Source: Mycobacterium triplex
GTDB lineage: Bacteria > Actinomycetota > Actinomycetes > Mycobacteriales > Mycobacteriaceae
Assembly: GCF_000689255.1 (NCBI RefSeq)
Contig: NZ_HG964446.1
Location: forward strand, 1,751,191-1,815,190
Reading direction: 5' to 3'
DNA: 64,000 nucleotides
Shown: positions 1 to 8,097 of the stretch, one piece after another
Numbering within the stretch: position 1 is the first letter of the stretch
Layout: each line of letters opens with the position of its first letter
Made by a program: the position numbers and the translations under genes
Notes under the pieces: model-generated
Told to the model about the DNA's origin: nothing
Seen by the model: only the letters and a program-made list of their open reading frames with translations
The model's database searches: none

Positions 1-113
1 GGGTCGTCGATCAGTTCGTCCTTGGTGGCCCGGGCCCGTCCGGCGGCCACCATGGTGGCGGTGGCTCCCACGCTCGTCGCCAGGTCCCAGGTGTCGTTGT
101 CGCTGCGTGCCAC
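1..113 (-). CDS. SAM-dependent methyltransferase, N-terminal fragment
   Basis: The minus strand opens with a GTG at 113 preceded by a purine-rich ribosome binding site (GGAAGGGG, about 7 bases upstream) and reads without a stop to the window edge. The 37 residues include the stretch [19 protein letters not shown], the signature N-terminus of the large mycobacterial family of putative S-adenosylmethionine-dependent methyltransferases (TIGR00027 type, usually about 300 residues). Substrate is unknown for most members. Only the start is in the window, so the SAM-binding core cannot be checked. It is on the same strand as ctpC but downstream of it and separated by about 100 bases. Confidence 0.75.
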   Translation of the reverse strand, partial: MARSDNDTWDLATSVGATATMVAAGRARATKDELIDD

Positions 114-215
114 GGACGTGCCCCTTCCGCCGATTACTGGTTAGACAGAATAACGATACGGTCTCGCGACCGTTCGGCGTCCCCGGCTCCGGGACCGCTC
201 AAACACCAGAACAGG

Positions 216-2402
216 TCAGTCCAGGCGGTAGCGGATCAGCCGAGAACTGTTGGCCACCACCGCAACCGACGAAGCGTTGTGCAGGATCGCGGCCAGCACG
301 GGGGACAGGGCCCCGCCCGCGCCGATGATCAGCCCGGCGGCGTTGACGGCGATCGACATGCCGTAGTTCTCCCGGATCACGTCGACAGCCCGGGCGCCGA
401 GATCGCGGATGTCGAGCAGGCGATGCAGATCGTCGTTGGCCAGCGCCACGTCTGCGGTCTCGACCGCGACGTCGGTTCCGGCCAGCCCCATGGCGATCCC
501 GATGTCGGCGGCCGCCAGCGCCGGGGCATCGTTGATGCCGTCGCCGACCATGCCGACGACGAAGCCCTCGCCCTGTAGCTCGCGCACCACCTCGAGCTTG
601 TCCTCCGGCATCACCTCGGCACGCCATTCGTCGATGCCCAGTTCGCCCGCGACCACCTGCGCGATGTCCGGGTGGTCGCCGGTGAGCATCACGATGCGGC
701 GAATCCCGTTGGCCCGCAACTTGTTCAGCACCTCAGCGGCCTCGGGGCGGACTTCGTCACGCAGGCTGATCAGCCCGACCAGGGTGCCGTCCACCGCCAG
801 GAGCAGCGGCGTCTCGGCCTGCCGGCGCAGCTTGTCGACCCAGTCCTTGGCCTTCTTGGACACCTTGACCCGCTCGGACTGCAGCAGCGAAGGGCTGCCC
901 AGCAGCAGGGTGCGGCCGTCGGCCCAGGTCCGCATGCCCAGCCCGACCAGCACCTCGCACTCCTCGTGCGGCGGGATGCTGATGTGGCGCTCCTCGGTGG
1001 AGCGGATCACGGCTTCGGCCAGCGGATGCCGGGAGTGGATCTCCGAGCTGGCCGCATACGCGAGTACCTGCTCTGGTTGCCAATCGGAATGCATGGCAAC
1101 GATATTCGTGACAACCGGCCGACCGACGGTCAGCGTGCCGGTCTTGTCGAACACGATCGCGTCGACCCGGCCCGCCTGCTCGAGGTGCGATCCGCCCTTG
1201 ATCAGGATGCCGCGGCGCGCGCCGTTGCCGATCGCGGCGCTGATCGCGGTCGGGGTGGCCAGGCCCACCGCGCAGGGGCAGGCGATCAACAGCATGGTCA
1301 TCGCACGCCGGACGTCGCCGGTGATCGCCAGCGTGATCGCCGACACGACGAACGAGGTGGGAACGAAACGGCGCGAGAAGTTTTCGCCGACCGTCTGGAT
1401 GGGCGCGCGGTCGTGCTGCGCCTCCTCGACGCGGGTGATGATGCGCCCGATGGCGGTCTGGTTGCCGACGGCCCGCGCGCGCACCACGACGCGCCCACGC
1501 ACCACGACCGAGCCGGCGTGCACGTGGGTTCCCACGCCGACGCTGACCGGCAGGTTCTCACCGGTGATCGCGGATTGGTTGACGACGGCCTCGCCGTCGA
1601 CGACTTCGCCGTCGACCGGGATGGCGACGTGGTCGTGCACCACCACCTCGTCGCCGATCTCGACGCTGTCGATGGGCACCTGGATCTCGGTGCCGGATTG
1701 TGGTCCGTCAACGAGCCGGATCCATGCCGTGTCCTGGCTGCCGCGCAGCAGTTCCGATATGGCCCGCCGGGTCCGTCGCAATGTCAGATCTTGAAGGTAC
1801 TCACCGATATTCAGCAGCCACAGCACAGTCAGGGCGACCACGTTCTCGCGCAGGATCAGGCTCGCGACTGTCGCGGCCGAGACCAGCGCGTCCGTGCCGG
1901 CCTTGCCGGATCGCAGTGAACGCAGCGCGCCGCGCAGGAACGGGTAGCCGGTGAAGATCGTGACGCCGGTGGCGACCACCCGGCCGCTCGGGCCGAGCAG
2001 CGGTGGTCGGGCGAACACGTAGCGGCGCACCCCGAGCAGGCTCAGGGCCAGGCCGCCGATCACCATGCGCAGCACGTCGGAGTTGCGGATCTCCGACGAA
2101 TGGGGCGCGCGCGCCGGAATCAGTTCGGCGGCAACGTGTTCGGCGCTGCTGATCGCGGCCATCACCTCGGCGCGGTCGCAGCGGCGCGGCGAATACCAGA
2201 CGACGACCGAACCGGTGCGCGGGTAGGCGTGCACGGCGCGCACGCCGGTCTGCTTGGCGACGGCCTCTTCGACCGCGACGGCCCGCCGGGCGCTGCAGCG
2301 CACCCAGGGGACGCAAACCCGCATGCGGCCGGCGGCATCCGAAAGTACTTCGATACAGGGGTCTTTGGCGGTTGCGATGTCTTCAACGATCGCGAGGCTC
2401 AT
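216..2402 (-). CDS. ctpC: P1B-type heavy-metal exporting ATPase CtpC
   Basis: Inner-membrane ATP-driven metal exporter, orthologous to Rv3270. The 728 residues show the full P-type order: a degenerate N-terminal metal-binding-like domain, early membrane helices (about 110-210), the actuator TGEN motif, the transmembrane metal site C375-P-C377, the phosphorylation motif DKTGTLT with D419, and the hinge GDGINDAPA near the C-terminus. CtpC has been described both as protecting M. tuberculosis from zinc poisoning and as a manganese exporter loading secreted metalloproteins, so the ion is left open. ATG start at 2402, 9 bases after the pacL1 stop, so the two genes are almost certainly one transcript. 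Confidence 0.95.
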   Translation of the reverse strand: MSLAIVEDIATAKDPCIEVLSDAAGRMRVCVPWVRCSARRAVAVEEAVAKQTGVRAVHAYPRTGSVVVWYSPRRCDRAEVMAAISSAEHVAAELIPARAPHSSEIRNSDVLRMVIGGLALSLLGVRRYVFARPPLLGPSGRVVATGVTIFTGYPFLRGALRSLRSGKAGTDALVSAATVASLILRENVVALTVLWLLNIGEYLQDLTLRRTRRAISELLRGSQDTAWIRLVDGPQSGTEIQVPIDSVEIGDEVVVHDHVAIPVDGEVVDGEAVVNQSAITGENLPVSVGVGTHVHAGSVVVRGRVVVRARAVGNQTAIGRIITRVEEAQHDRAPIQTVGENFSRRFVPTSFVVSAITLAITGDVRRAMTMLLIACPCAVGLATPTAISAAIGNGARRGILIKGGSHLEQAGRVDAIVFDKTGTLTVGRPVVTNIVAMHSDWQPEQVLAYAASSEIHSRHPLAEAVIRSTEERHISIPPHEECEVLVGLGMRTWADGRTLLLGSPSLLQSERVKVSKKAKDWVDKLRRQAETPLLLAVDGTLVGLISLRDEVRPEAAEVLNKLRANGIRRIVMLTGDHPDIAQVVAGELGIDEWRAEVMPEDKLEVVRELQGEGFVVGMVGDGINDAPALAAADIGIAMGLAGTDVAVETADVALANDDLHRLLDIRDLGARAVDVIRENYGMSIAVNAAGLIIGAGGALSPVLAAILHNASSVAVVANSSRLIRYRLD

Positions 2403-2411
2403 GGTGAGCGA

Positions 2412-2693
2412 TCAGTGGTCGTGATCGTGGGTGTCGCCGAGCGACGGGGTGGGCGCCTCCTCGCCGATGCGCTCGCGGGCTTCGGCCATCACATCGGCGA
2501 GCCGCAGGCGCGCCGACTCCGCGGCCGTCTCGGCTTTGCGGGTGCCGCGCAATCCGAGTTCCGCGGTCGCCACGGCGGTCTGGTGCAGCGGTGCCTTGGC
2601 CACGGCCTTGCGCACGACCTCGTAGGCCGTCACCCCGACCAGGCCGGTGAATACCGTTCCCGCCGCCTTTGCCAGTAGCCCGTATACCGCCAT
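2412..2693 (-). CDS. pacL1: PacL1-type small membrane metallochaperone for CtpC (DUF1490)
   Basis: 93-residue protein matching Rv3269 (PacL1), which is known to stabilise CtpC, gather it into membrane patches and bind zinc. An N-terminal hydrophobic segment (about residues 3-26) is followed by an Ala/Arg/Glu-rich amphipathic region (about 42-80) and a C-terminal acidic/histidine tail with H89, H91 and H93 alternating with D90 and D92, the expected metal-binding end. ATG start at 2693 with a GGAAAGGA ribosome binding site. First gene of the pacL1-ctpC operon; a near-palindromic operator candidate lies just upstream. Confidence 0.9.
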   Translation of the reverse strand: MAVYGLLAKAAGTVFTGLVGVTAYEVVRKAVAKAPLHQTAVATAELGLRGTRKAETAAESARLRLADVMAEARERIGEEAPTPSLGDTHDHDH

Positions 2694-2719
2694 CGCCGGA
2701 TCCTTTCCCGTCGCCTAGT

Positions 2720-2740
2720 TGTTAATGACAACCATTATCA
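2720..2740. promoter_or_regulatory. Candidate metal-regulator operator upstream of pacL1-ctpC
   Basis: A 21-bp imperfect palindrome with arms TGTTAATG and CATTATCA around a 5-base centre (7 of 8 arm positions pair). It starts 27 bases upstream of the pacL1 start codon. The AATG/CATT spacing resembles Fur/Zur-family boxes, but an ArsR/SmtB-type zinc-excess sensor would suit an exporter better. The site is seen; the regulator is inference. Confidence 0.45.
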
Positions 2741-2831
2741 GATCGCTCCCCGGAACCGGCCGAGTGTCACGCCGTCCACCCTATGCTTCCACGAAATTAA
2801 CATTGATGTATTGCCATATCAATATACGTTG

Positions 2832-3551
2832 TCAGAGGACGCGGGTGACCCTCTCGGTGTCGATTCGGCGCTGCAGTGCCGACTGATCGGGGTTGGCCAC
2901 CTGCACCAGCGATGCGCCGACGGCCATGATCGCCAGCAGACCGTCGACCAACTCGGTCGGGCCGGGCCACCCTGCGGTGGAAAGCACTCGATCTTGGGCC
3001 GTCAAACCCCTTGCCGCCGAGGAGTTTTCACAGTCGGCCAGGATTTCGTCGACGGAGCGGCCGGCCAGGGCGGCACCGGGATGGTGTTCGGCGACGATCT
3101 GGTCGCCGTGCACTCGCACCGCGGTGGCGTAATCGGTGACGCCGATCGGCAGGTCGGGTGCCGGGCGGCCGAACGGATCCAGCGACAACACCGCGACCTC
3201 GCCGCCCGGCTCGATCGTGGCGTCGGCCTCGTCCAGCCGTTCGGCGGTGCACAGCGCCAGGTCGGCCGGCCCGTCGAGAACGGCCTCGGCGCCGATCCAC
3301 CACACCCCGAACAACACCGCCGCGGTCTGCCAATGCGCCGGCAGCAGGATCGCCACCCGGCTGGCCGGGCCCGCACCCAGCTCGTCGCGTAACAGGTTGC
3401 CGGTCTTGGCGGCCCAGTTGGCCAGGGTCACCGCGGACAATTCGATGCGCTCGCCGGTGGCGTCGTCGTAGTAGGTGATCCGCGGACCGACCGGGTCGGC
3501 CCGCAGCATCGGATCGAGGATCGCCCCGGATAGCGTGGTCAGTTGATGCAC
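2832..3551 (-). CDS. TIGR03089 family protein (Rv3268-like, AMP-ligase-like fragment)
   Basis: 239-residue protein like Rv3268. It resembles the N-terminal part of acyl-CoA synthetase/AMP-binding enzymes: residues around 60-90 (SRVAILLPAHWQTAAVLFG, then WWIGAEAVLDGP) follow the adenylate-forming fold, and STAGWPGPTELVDGLLA near 190 echoes the phosphate-binding loop in degenerate form. The large central and C-terminal catalytic parts are absent, so enzymatic activity is doubtful and no function is assigned. The GTG start at 3551 lies inside the end of lcp1 (13-base overlap), which implies translational coupling. Confidence 0.8.
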   Translation of the reverse strand: MHQLTTLSGAILDPMLRADPVGPRITYYDDATGERIELSAVTLANWAAKTGNLLRDELGAGPASRVAILLPAHWQTAAVLFGVWWIGAEAVLDGPADLALCTAERLDEADATIEPGGEVAVLSLDPFGRPAPDLPIGVTDYATAVRVHGDQIVAEHHPGAALAGRSVDEILADCENSSAARGLTAQDRVLSTAGWPGPTELVDGLLAIMAVGASLVQVANPDQSALQRRIDTERVTRVL

Positions 3552-5005
3552 TCCGGCTTGTCGCTGCCGGCCGTCAGGATCGGCGAGGGCGCCGGGACAT
3601 TCGGGTCGGTGGCCGACTGGTTCGTCACCCGCGCCGGTGCCGTCGTGTTGCCGGACAGGCCGGAGCCCGGTCCGGTGTAGTCGTTGGCCAGCACCACGCG
3701 GACCGATCCCGGCGCCAGCGACGCATCGGGTACGACGGGCAGCCCGCCCAGCTCCTTGGCGACTTCCTGGGCTCCCATGTCGTCGGGCTTGTTGGCCCGC
3801 ACCTGGCTGGCCTTGACGTGGCCGCCGTCGTTGTTGCCGACGGCTCCGGTGGTAAATCCCTTGGAGCTCAACACGTCTGACACCGCGGCGGCCAGTCCGT
3901 TGATGTCGGTGTCGTTGACCACGCTCGCGGTGGTCTTGGCGGGGGTGTAGGCCAGTTGCTCGGTCTTGCCCTCATCCTGGTCGTGCAGCAGGCCGGCGAC
4001 CCAGTCCTGCACTTGGTGCGGGTCCACCCGGACGACGCTTTGCATGCCGTCGTCGCTCCAGCCGGCTCCGTCGAGCACCGGGATGGTGGCGAAGGCGACG
4101 TTACCGCCGGACAGCTTCTGCAGCTGCTTGACGAAATCCATCACGTCCCAGCCCTGGGAGATCACCACCGAGCGCTGCACCGCCGCCTGCAGCCGCTTGA
4201 GCGTGGTGGGGCTGGACAGCGTCTGACCGGAGATCACCCGGTGGGCGAGCGAGGCCATCACGACCTGCTGGCGCACCACCCGGTCGAGGTCGCCGCGCGG
4301 CAGGTCGTGGCGCTGACGTACGAAGCTGAGCGCCTCGGCGCCGTCCAGCTTTTGCGGGCCGGCCGGGAAGTCGGCACCCGAAAGTGGTTCGTACACGGCG
4401 TCTTTCAGACACACATTGACACCGCCGAGGGCGTCGGTGATCAACGCGAAACCGAGCAGCCCGATCTCGGCATAGTGGTCGACGGTGACGCCGGTGAGGT
4501 CGGCGACGGTCTTGATCAAGGCCTCCCGCCCGGCCTCGGTTCCCTGGGTGGCGGCGTCCTCGGCCGAATCGCCGGCCTTGACCAGGGCGGTCCGCTTGGC
4601 TTCCCGGGTTTGGCCGTAGACGCCGTTGATCTTCGTCTTGCCCAGACCGGGCGCGGTGACATACGAGTCGCGCGGAATCGAGATGGCGGTCGCCGATTTC
4701 CCGTTGTTCGGTATCCGGACCAGGATGATGGTGTCGGTGTTGGTGGCTTCCTCGTCACCGGCCTTCAGCGTCGCCAGCTCCTCGGGGGTCAACGGATTGC
4801 CGTGGGCGTCGGTGCGGCTGTCCATGCCGACCAGCAGGATGTCGATCGCGCCGTCGTCGCCGCCCTTGCCCAGCGACGGGGCCGACATGTGGAAGATGCC
4901 GTCCTCGAACGCTCGGACGTTGTTCCACGCGACGCCGGTGCCGAGTACGACGGCGACCGCTAGCACAGTGGCAACAACACGAACCACACGTTGCACAGGC
5001 ATCAC
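3539..5005 (-). CDS. lcp1: LytR-CpsA-Psr family cell-wall ligase Lcp1
   Basis: Orthologue of Rv3267 (Lcp1/CpsA1), the phosphotransferase that attaches arabinogalactan from its decaprenyl carrier to peptidoglycan outside the membrane. One N-terminal membrane helix (about 6-27) is followed by the LCP catalytic domain (about 52-260) with the lipid-phosphate motifs TDTIILVRI, SIPRDSY and the Arg-rich FVRQRHDLPRGDLDR, then a C-terminal LytR_C domain (about 355-445) and a Pro/Ser/Thr-rich tail. 488 residues, usual length. Start either GTG 5005 or ATG 5002. It is divergent from rmlD with a 94-base gap, so two cell-wall linkage-unit pathways start from one control region. Confidence 0.93.
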   Translation of the reverse strand: MMPVQRVVRVVATVLAVAVVLGTGVAWNNVRAFEDGIFHMSAPSLGKGGDDGAIDILLVGMDSRTDAHGNPLTPEELATLKAGDEEATNTDTIILVRIPNNGKSATAISIPRDSYVTAPGLGKTKINGVYGQTREAKRTALVKAGDSAEDAATQGTEAGREALIKTVADLTGVTVDHYAEIGLLGFALITDALGGVNVCLKDAVYEPLSGADFPAGPQKLDGAEALSFVRQRHDLPRGDLDRVVRQQVVMASLAHRVISGQTLSSPTTLKRLQAAVQRSVVISQGWDVMDFVKQLQKLSGGNVAFATIPVLDGAGWSDDGMQSVVRVDPHQVQDWVAGLLHDQDEGKTEQLAYTPAKTTASVVNDTDINGLAAAVSDVLSSKGFTTGAVGNNDGGHVKASQVRANKPDDMGAQEVAKELGGLPVVPDASLAPGSVRVVLANDYTGPGSGLSGNTTAPARVTNQSATDPNVPAPSPILTAGSDKPECIN

Positions 5006-5099
5006 ACTAGGCTACTTGCGGCTCAGTCGCTTCCCTAGTAGCCAGCAGCGGCGTGGCCCGTCCTTTCCTGCCCTTTTCGAGACATGCCAGACTCGAACC

Positions 5100-6017
5100 A
5101 TGTCGGGCAGGATCGTCATCACCGGAGCCGGTGGGCAGCTGGGTGGTTGTCTGGCAACACAGGGCGCTGATCAGGGTCGCAACATCCTCGCGCTGACGTC
5201 CGCGCAGTGGGACATCACCGACCCGGCCGCCGCCGAGGCAATCGTGCGAAGCGGCGATGTCGTGATCAACTGCGCCGCCTACACCGATGTCGACGGCGCC
5301 GAAAGCGACGAGGCGCGGGCGTACGCGGTCAATGAGGCCGCGCCGGCGCACATCGCGAAGGCCTGCGCGCGGGCGGGCGCCCGGCTGATCCACGTCTCGA
5401 CCGACTTCGTGTTCGCCGGGGACTACGCCGATCCCCGCCCGTTCGAACCCAGCGACGAGACCACGCCCCGTGGTGTCTACGCGTGCAGCAAGCGCGCCGG
5501 TGAGGTCGCCGCGCTGGCGGCGCTGCCGGATGCCGCCCAATGCACCGTGGTCCGGACCGCCTGGGTCTACACCGGCGGCACCGGCAAGGACTTCGTCGCG
5601 GTCATGCGCAGGCTCGCGGCCGGTGACGGCCCGATCAAGGTCGTCGACGACCAGGTCGGGTCGCCGACCTACGTCGCCGACTTGGCCGCCGCCCTGCTCC
5701 AGGTGGCCGACCTCATTGACGGGGGAGGTGTGCCCGGTCCGATCCTGCACGCCGCCAACGAGGGCGTCGTCTCGCGATTCGGCCTGGCCCGTGCGGTGTT
5801 CGAGGAGTGTGGCGCCGACCCCGAGCGGGTGCACCCGGTGAGCACCGCGGAATTTCCCCGTCCCGCACCGCGTCCGACCTACTCCGCGCTGTCGAGCCGG
5901 GAGTCGGCGGCGGCGGGCCTGACGCCGCTAAGGCCCTGGCGCTCTGCACTTGTCGCCGCGCTGGCCGCGTCGCAGGGGCCAGTCCCGGTGCAACGACCGA
6001 TAACCTCTACGCCGTGA
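5100..6017 (+). CDS. rmlD: dTDP-4-dehydrorhamnose reductase RmlD
   Basis: Last step of dTDP-L-rhamnose synthesis: NAD(P)H reduction of dTDP-6-deoxy-L-lyxo-4-hexulose. Rhamnose joins arabinogalactan to peptidoglycan, so the enzyme is essential in mycobacteria. The 305 residues match Rv3266c in length. The Rossmann motif GAGGQLG is at 9-15, the SDR pair Y127-x3-K131 lies in GVYACSKRAGE, and VSTDFVFAGDY precedes it. The ATG at 5100 is chosen because it begins directly with the Rossmann strand; the frame stays open further upstream but would run antisense into lcp1. The TGA overlaps the GTG of wbbL (GTGA), so the genes are coupled. Confidence 0.95.
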   Translation: MSGRIVITGAGGQLGGCLATQGADQGRNILALTSAQWDITDPAAAEAIVRSGDVVINCAAYTDVDGAESDEARAYAVNEAAPAHIAKACARAGARLIHVSTDFVFAGDYADPRPFEPSDETTPRGVYACSKRAGEVAALAALPDAAQCTVVRTAWVYTGGTGKDFVAVMRRLAAGDGPIKVVDDQVGSPTYVADLAAALLQVADLIDGGGVPGPILHAANEGVVSRFGLARAVFEECGADPERVHPVSTAEFPRPAPRPTYSALSSRESAAAGLTPLRPWRSALVAALAASQGPVPVQRPITSTP

Positions 6018-6910
6018 CTGACGTCCTGCCGGTCGTGACGGTGACCTATTCGCCGGGCCACCATCTCGAACGTTTTCTGGCTTCGCTGTCGCTGGCGACC
6101 GACCGCCCGGTCAGCGTTCTGATGGCCGACAACGGGTCCACCGACGGCACCCCGCAGGCGGCCGTGGAGCGCTACCCGAACGTGCGGTTGTTCAGCACCG
6201 GAGGCAACCTCGGCTACGGCACCGCGGTCAATCGCGCGATCGAGCACCTGGGTGAGCGCGGGGAGATCGACGACTGGGTGCTGGTGGCCAACCCGGACGT
6301 GCAGTGGGGCCCGAACAGCATCGACGCGCTGCTGGAGGCGGCCACCCGCTGGCCGCAGGCCGGCGCGCTGGGCCCGCTGATCCACGACCCCGACGGCTCG
6401 GTGTACCCGTCGGCACGGTTGCTGCCCAGCCTGATCCGCGGCGGCATGCACGCGGTGATCGGGCCGTTCTGGAAGCGCAATCCCTGGACGGCGGCGTACC
6501 GCCAGGAACGGCTCGAGCCCAGCGAACGGCCGGTGGGCTGGCTGTCGGGATCGTGTCTGCTGCTGCGTCGTTCGGCTTTCGGGCAGATCGGTGGGTTCGA
6601 CGAGCGCTATTTCATGTACATGGAGGACGTCGACCTCGGCGACCGGCTCGGCAAGGCCGGCTGGCTCAACGTCTACGTGCCGTCGGCCGAGGTGCTGCAC
6701 CACAAGGGCCACTCCACCGGCGACGATCCGGCCAATCACCTCGCGGCGCACCATCGCAGTACCTATATCTTTCTGGCCGACCGGCATACCGGTTGGTGGC
6801 TGGCTCCGCTGCGCTGGACGTTGCGGGTCTCGTTGGCGCTGCGGTCGGCTCTGATGGTGCGCAGCTCGCGCCGCCAGCGTTCGGCGAAGCGGGCAGAAGG
6901 GCGGCACTGA
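6014..6910 (+). CDS. wbbL: Rhamnosyltransferase WbbL (linkage-unit synthesis)
   Basis: Transfers rhamnose from dTDP-rhamnose to decaprenyl-PP-GlcNAc, forming the linker of arabinogalactan at the cytoplasmic membrane face. 298 residues, orthologous to Rv3265c. GT2 fold: ADNGSTDGTPQ near 38-48, the metal-binding region VANPDVQWGP near 95-105, WLSGSCLLLRRS, and FMYMEDVDLGDRLG near 200 as the acceptor/base region. The frame is open upstream, but GTG 6014 is chosen because it overlaps the rmlD stop by four bases and gives the family's usual length and N-terminus. It works in series with RmlD upstream. Confidence 0.95.
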   Translation: MTDVLPVVTVTYSPGHHLERFLASLSLATDRPVSVLMADNGSTDGTPQAAVERYPNVRLFSTGGNLGYGTAVNRAIEHLGERGEIDDWVLVANPDVQWGPNSIDALLEAATRWPQAGALGPLIHDPDGSVYPSARLLPSLIRGGMHAVIGPFWKRNPWTAAYRQERLEPSERPVGWLSGSCLLLRRSAFGQIGGFDERYFMYMEDVDLGDRLGKAGWLNVYVPSAEVLHHKGHSTGDDPANHLAAHHRSTYIFLADRHTGWWLAPLRWTLRVSLALRSALMVRSSRRQRSAKRAEGRH

Positions 6911-6911
6911 G

Positions 6912-7991
6912 TTGACGATTACCCCAGTGGATGCGGTGATTCTGGTGGGCGGCAAGGGCACTCGCCTGCGGCCGCTGACGCTGTCGGCGCCCAAGCCGAT
7001 GCTGCCGACGGCCGGGGTGCCGTTTCTCACCCACATGTTGTCGCGCATCGCCGCGGCCGGCGTCCGGCACGTCATCCTGAGCACCTCCTACAAGGCCGGC
7101 GTGTTCGAGGCGGAGTTCGGTGACGGCTCGGCGCTGGGTGTCGAGATCGACTACGTCACCGAAGAGGATCCGCTGGGAACCGGGGGCGGCATCGCCAACA
7201 TCGCCGACAAGCTGCGCCATGACACCGCGCTGGTGTTCAACGGCGATGTGCTCTCCGGCGCCGATCTTTCCCAATTGGTGGAGTCGCACCGGGCGAATGC
7301 GGCCGACGTGACGCTGCACCTGGTTCGGGTGGGCGATCCGCGTGCCTTCGGCTGCGTGCCCACCGACGAGAACGATCGGGTGCTGGCCTTTCTGGAGAAG
7401 ACCGAGGATCCACCGACCGACCAGATCAACGCCGGCACCTATGTTTTCGAGCGCAGGATCATCGATCGGATCCCCCGCGGCCGGCCGGTGTCGGTCGAAC
7501 GCGAGGTGTTCCCGTCGCTGCTGTCGGACGCGGGAGTCAAGGTCTGCGGCTACGTGGATGCCACCTATTGGCGCGACATGGGGACCCCCGACGACTTCGT
7601 CCGCGGCTCCTCGGATTTGGTGCGCGGCATCGTGACGTCCCCGGCGCTGAACGGGCACCGGGGCGAAAAGCTGGTGCACGACGGCGCGGCGGTGTCGCCC
7701 GGTGCGGTGCTGATCGGTGGCACGGTCGTCGGACGCGGCGCCGAGATCGGCCCCGGCGTGCGGCTGGACGGCGCGGTGATATTCGACGGCGTCAAGATCG
7801 AGGCCGGCAGCGTGGTCGAGCGTTCGATCGTCGGCTTCGGGGCCCGCATCGGTCCGCGGGCGCTGATCCGTGACGGGGTGATCGGTGACGGCGCCGATAT
7901 CGGCGCGCGCTGCGAGCTGTTGCGCGGCGCCCGGGTGTGGCCCGGTGTGTCCATTCCCGACGGCGGGATCCGCTACTCCAGCGACGTCTAG
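6912..7991 (+). CDS. manC: Mannose-1-phosphate guanylyltransferase (Rv3264c)
   Basis: Makes GDP-mannose from mannose-1-phosphate and GTP for PIM, lipomannan and glycoprotein mannosylation. 359 residues, equal to Rv3264c, which some databases call manB and some papers ManC. N-terminal nucleotidyltransferase signature GGKGTRLRPLTLSAPKPML (about 13-31), then VFNGDVLSGAD as the metal/sugar loop, and a C-terminal left-handed beta-helix of hexapeptide repeats (about 255-350: GGTVVGRGAEIGPGV and following). Starts with TTG at 6912, one base after the wbbL stop; an in-frame GTG at 6927 is the alternative. Ends the rmlD-wbbL-manC operon just before the hairpin element. Confidence 0.93.
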   Translation: MTITPVDAVILVGGKGTRLRPLTLSAPKPMLPTAGVPFLTHMLSRIAAAGVRHVILSTSYKAGVFEAEFGDGSALGVEIDYVTEEDPLGTGGGIANIADKLRHDTALVFNGDVLSGADLSQLVESHRANAADVTLHLVRVGDPRAFGCVPTDENDRVLAFLEKTEDPPTDQINAGTYVFERRIIDRIPRGRPVSVEREVFPSLLSDAGVKVCGYVDATYWRDMGTPDDFVRGSSDLVRGIVTSPALNGHRGEKLVHDGAAVSPGAVLIGGTVVGRGAEIGPGVRLDGAVIFDGVKIEAGSVVERSIVGFGARIGPRALIRDGVIGDGADIGARCELLRGARVWPGVSIPDGGIRYSSDV

Positions 7992-8005
7992 GGGAGTTTG
8001 CGCGC

Positions 8006-8063
8006 CGAGATCGACGTCAGCGCGCTGCCTACTCGAACTTTTCCGCGCTGGTGTCGATCTCGG
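8006..8063 (+). repeat. 58-bp hairpin-forming direct repeat, left copy
   Basis: Identical to 8938-8995. Internally it is an imperfect inverted repeat: a 19-base left arm beginning CGAGATCGAC and ending CAGCGCG pairs with the right arm beginning CGCGCTG and ending GTCGATCTCG (17 of 19 positions), around a loop of about 20 bases containing ACTCGAACTTTTC. It begins 15 bases after the manC stop. Confidence 0.9.
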
Positions 8064-8097
8064 GGAGCATGTCGGTGGCCAGGACCACCATCGCGGC

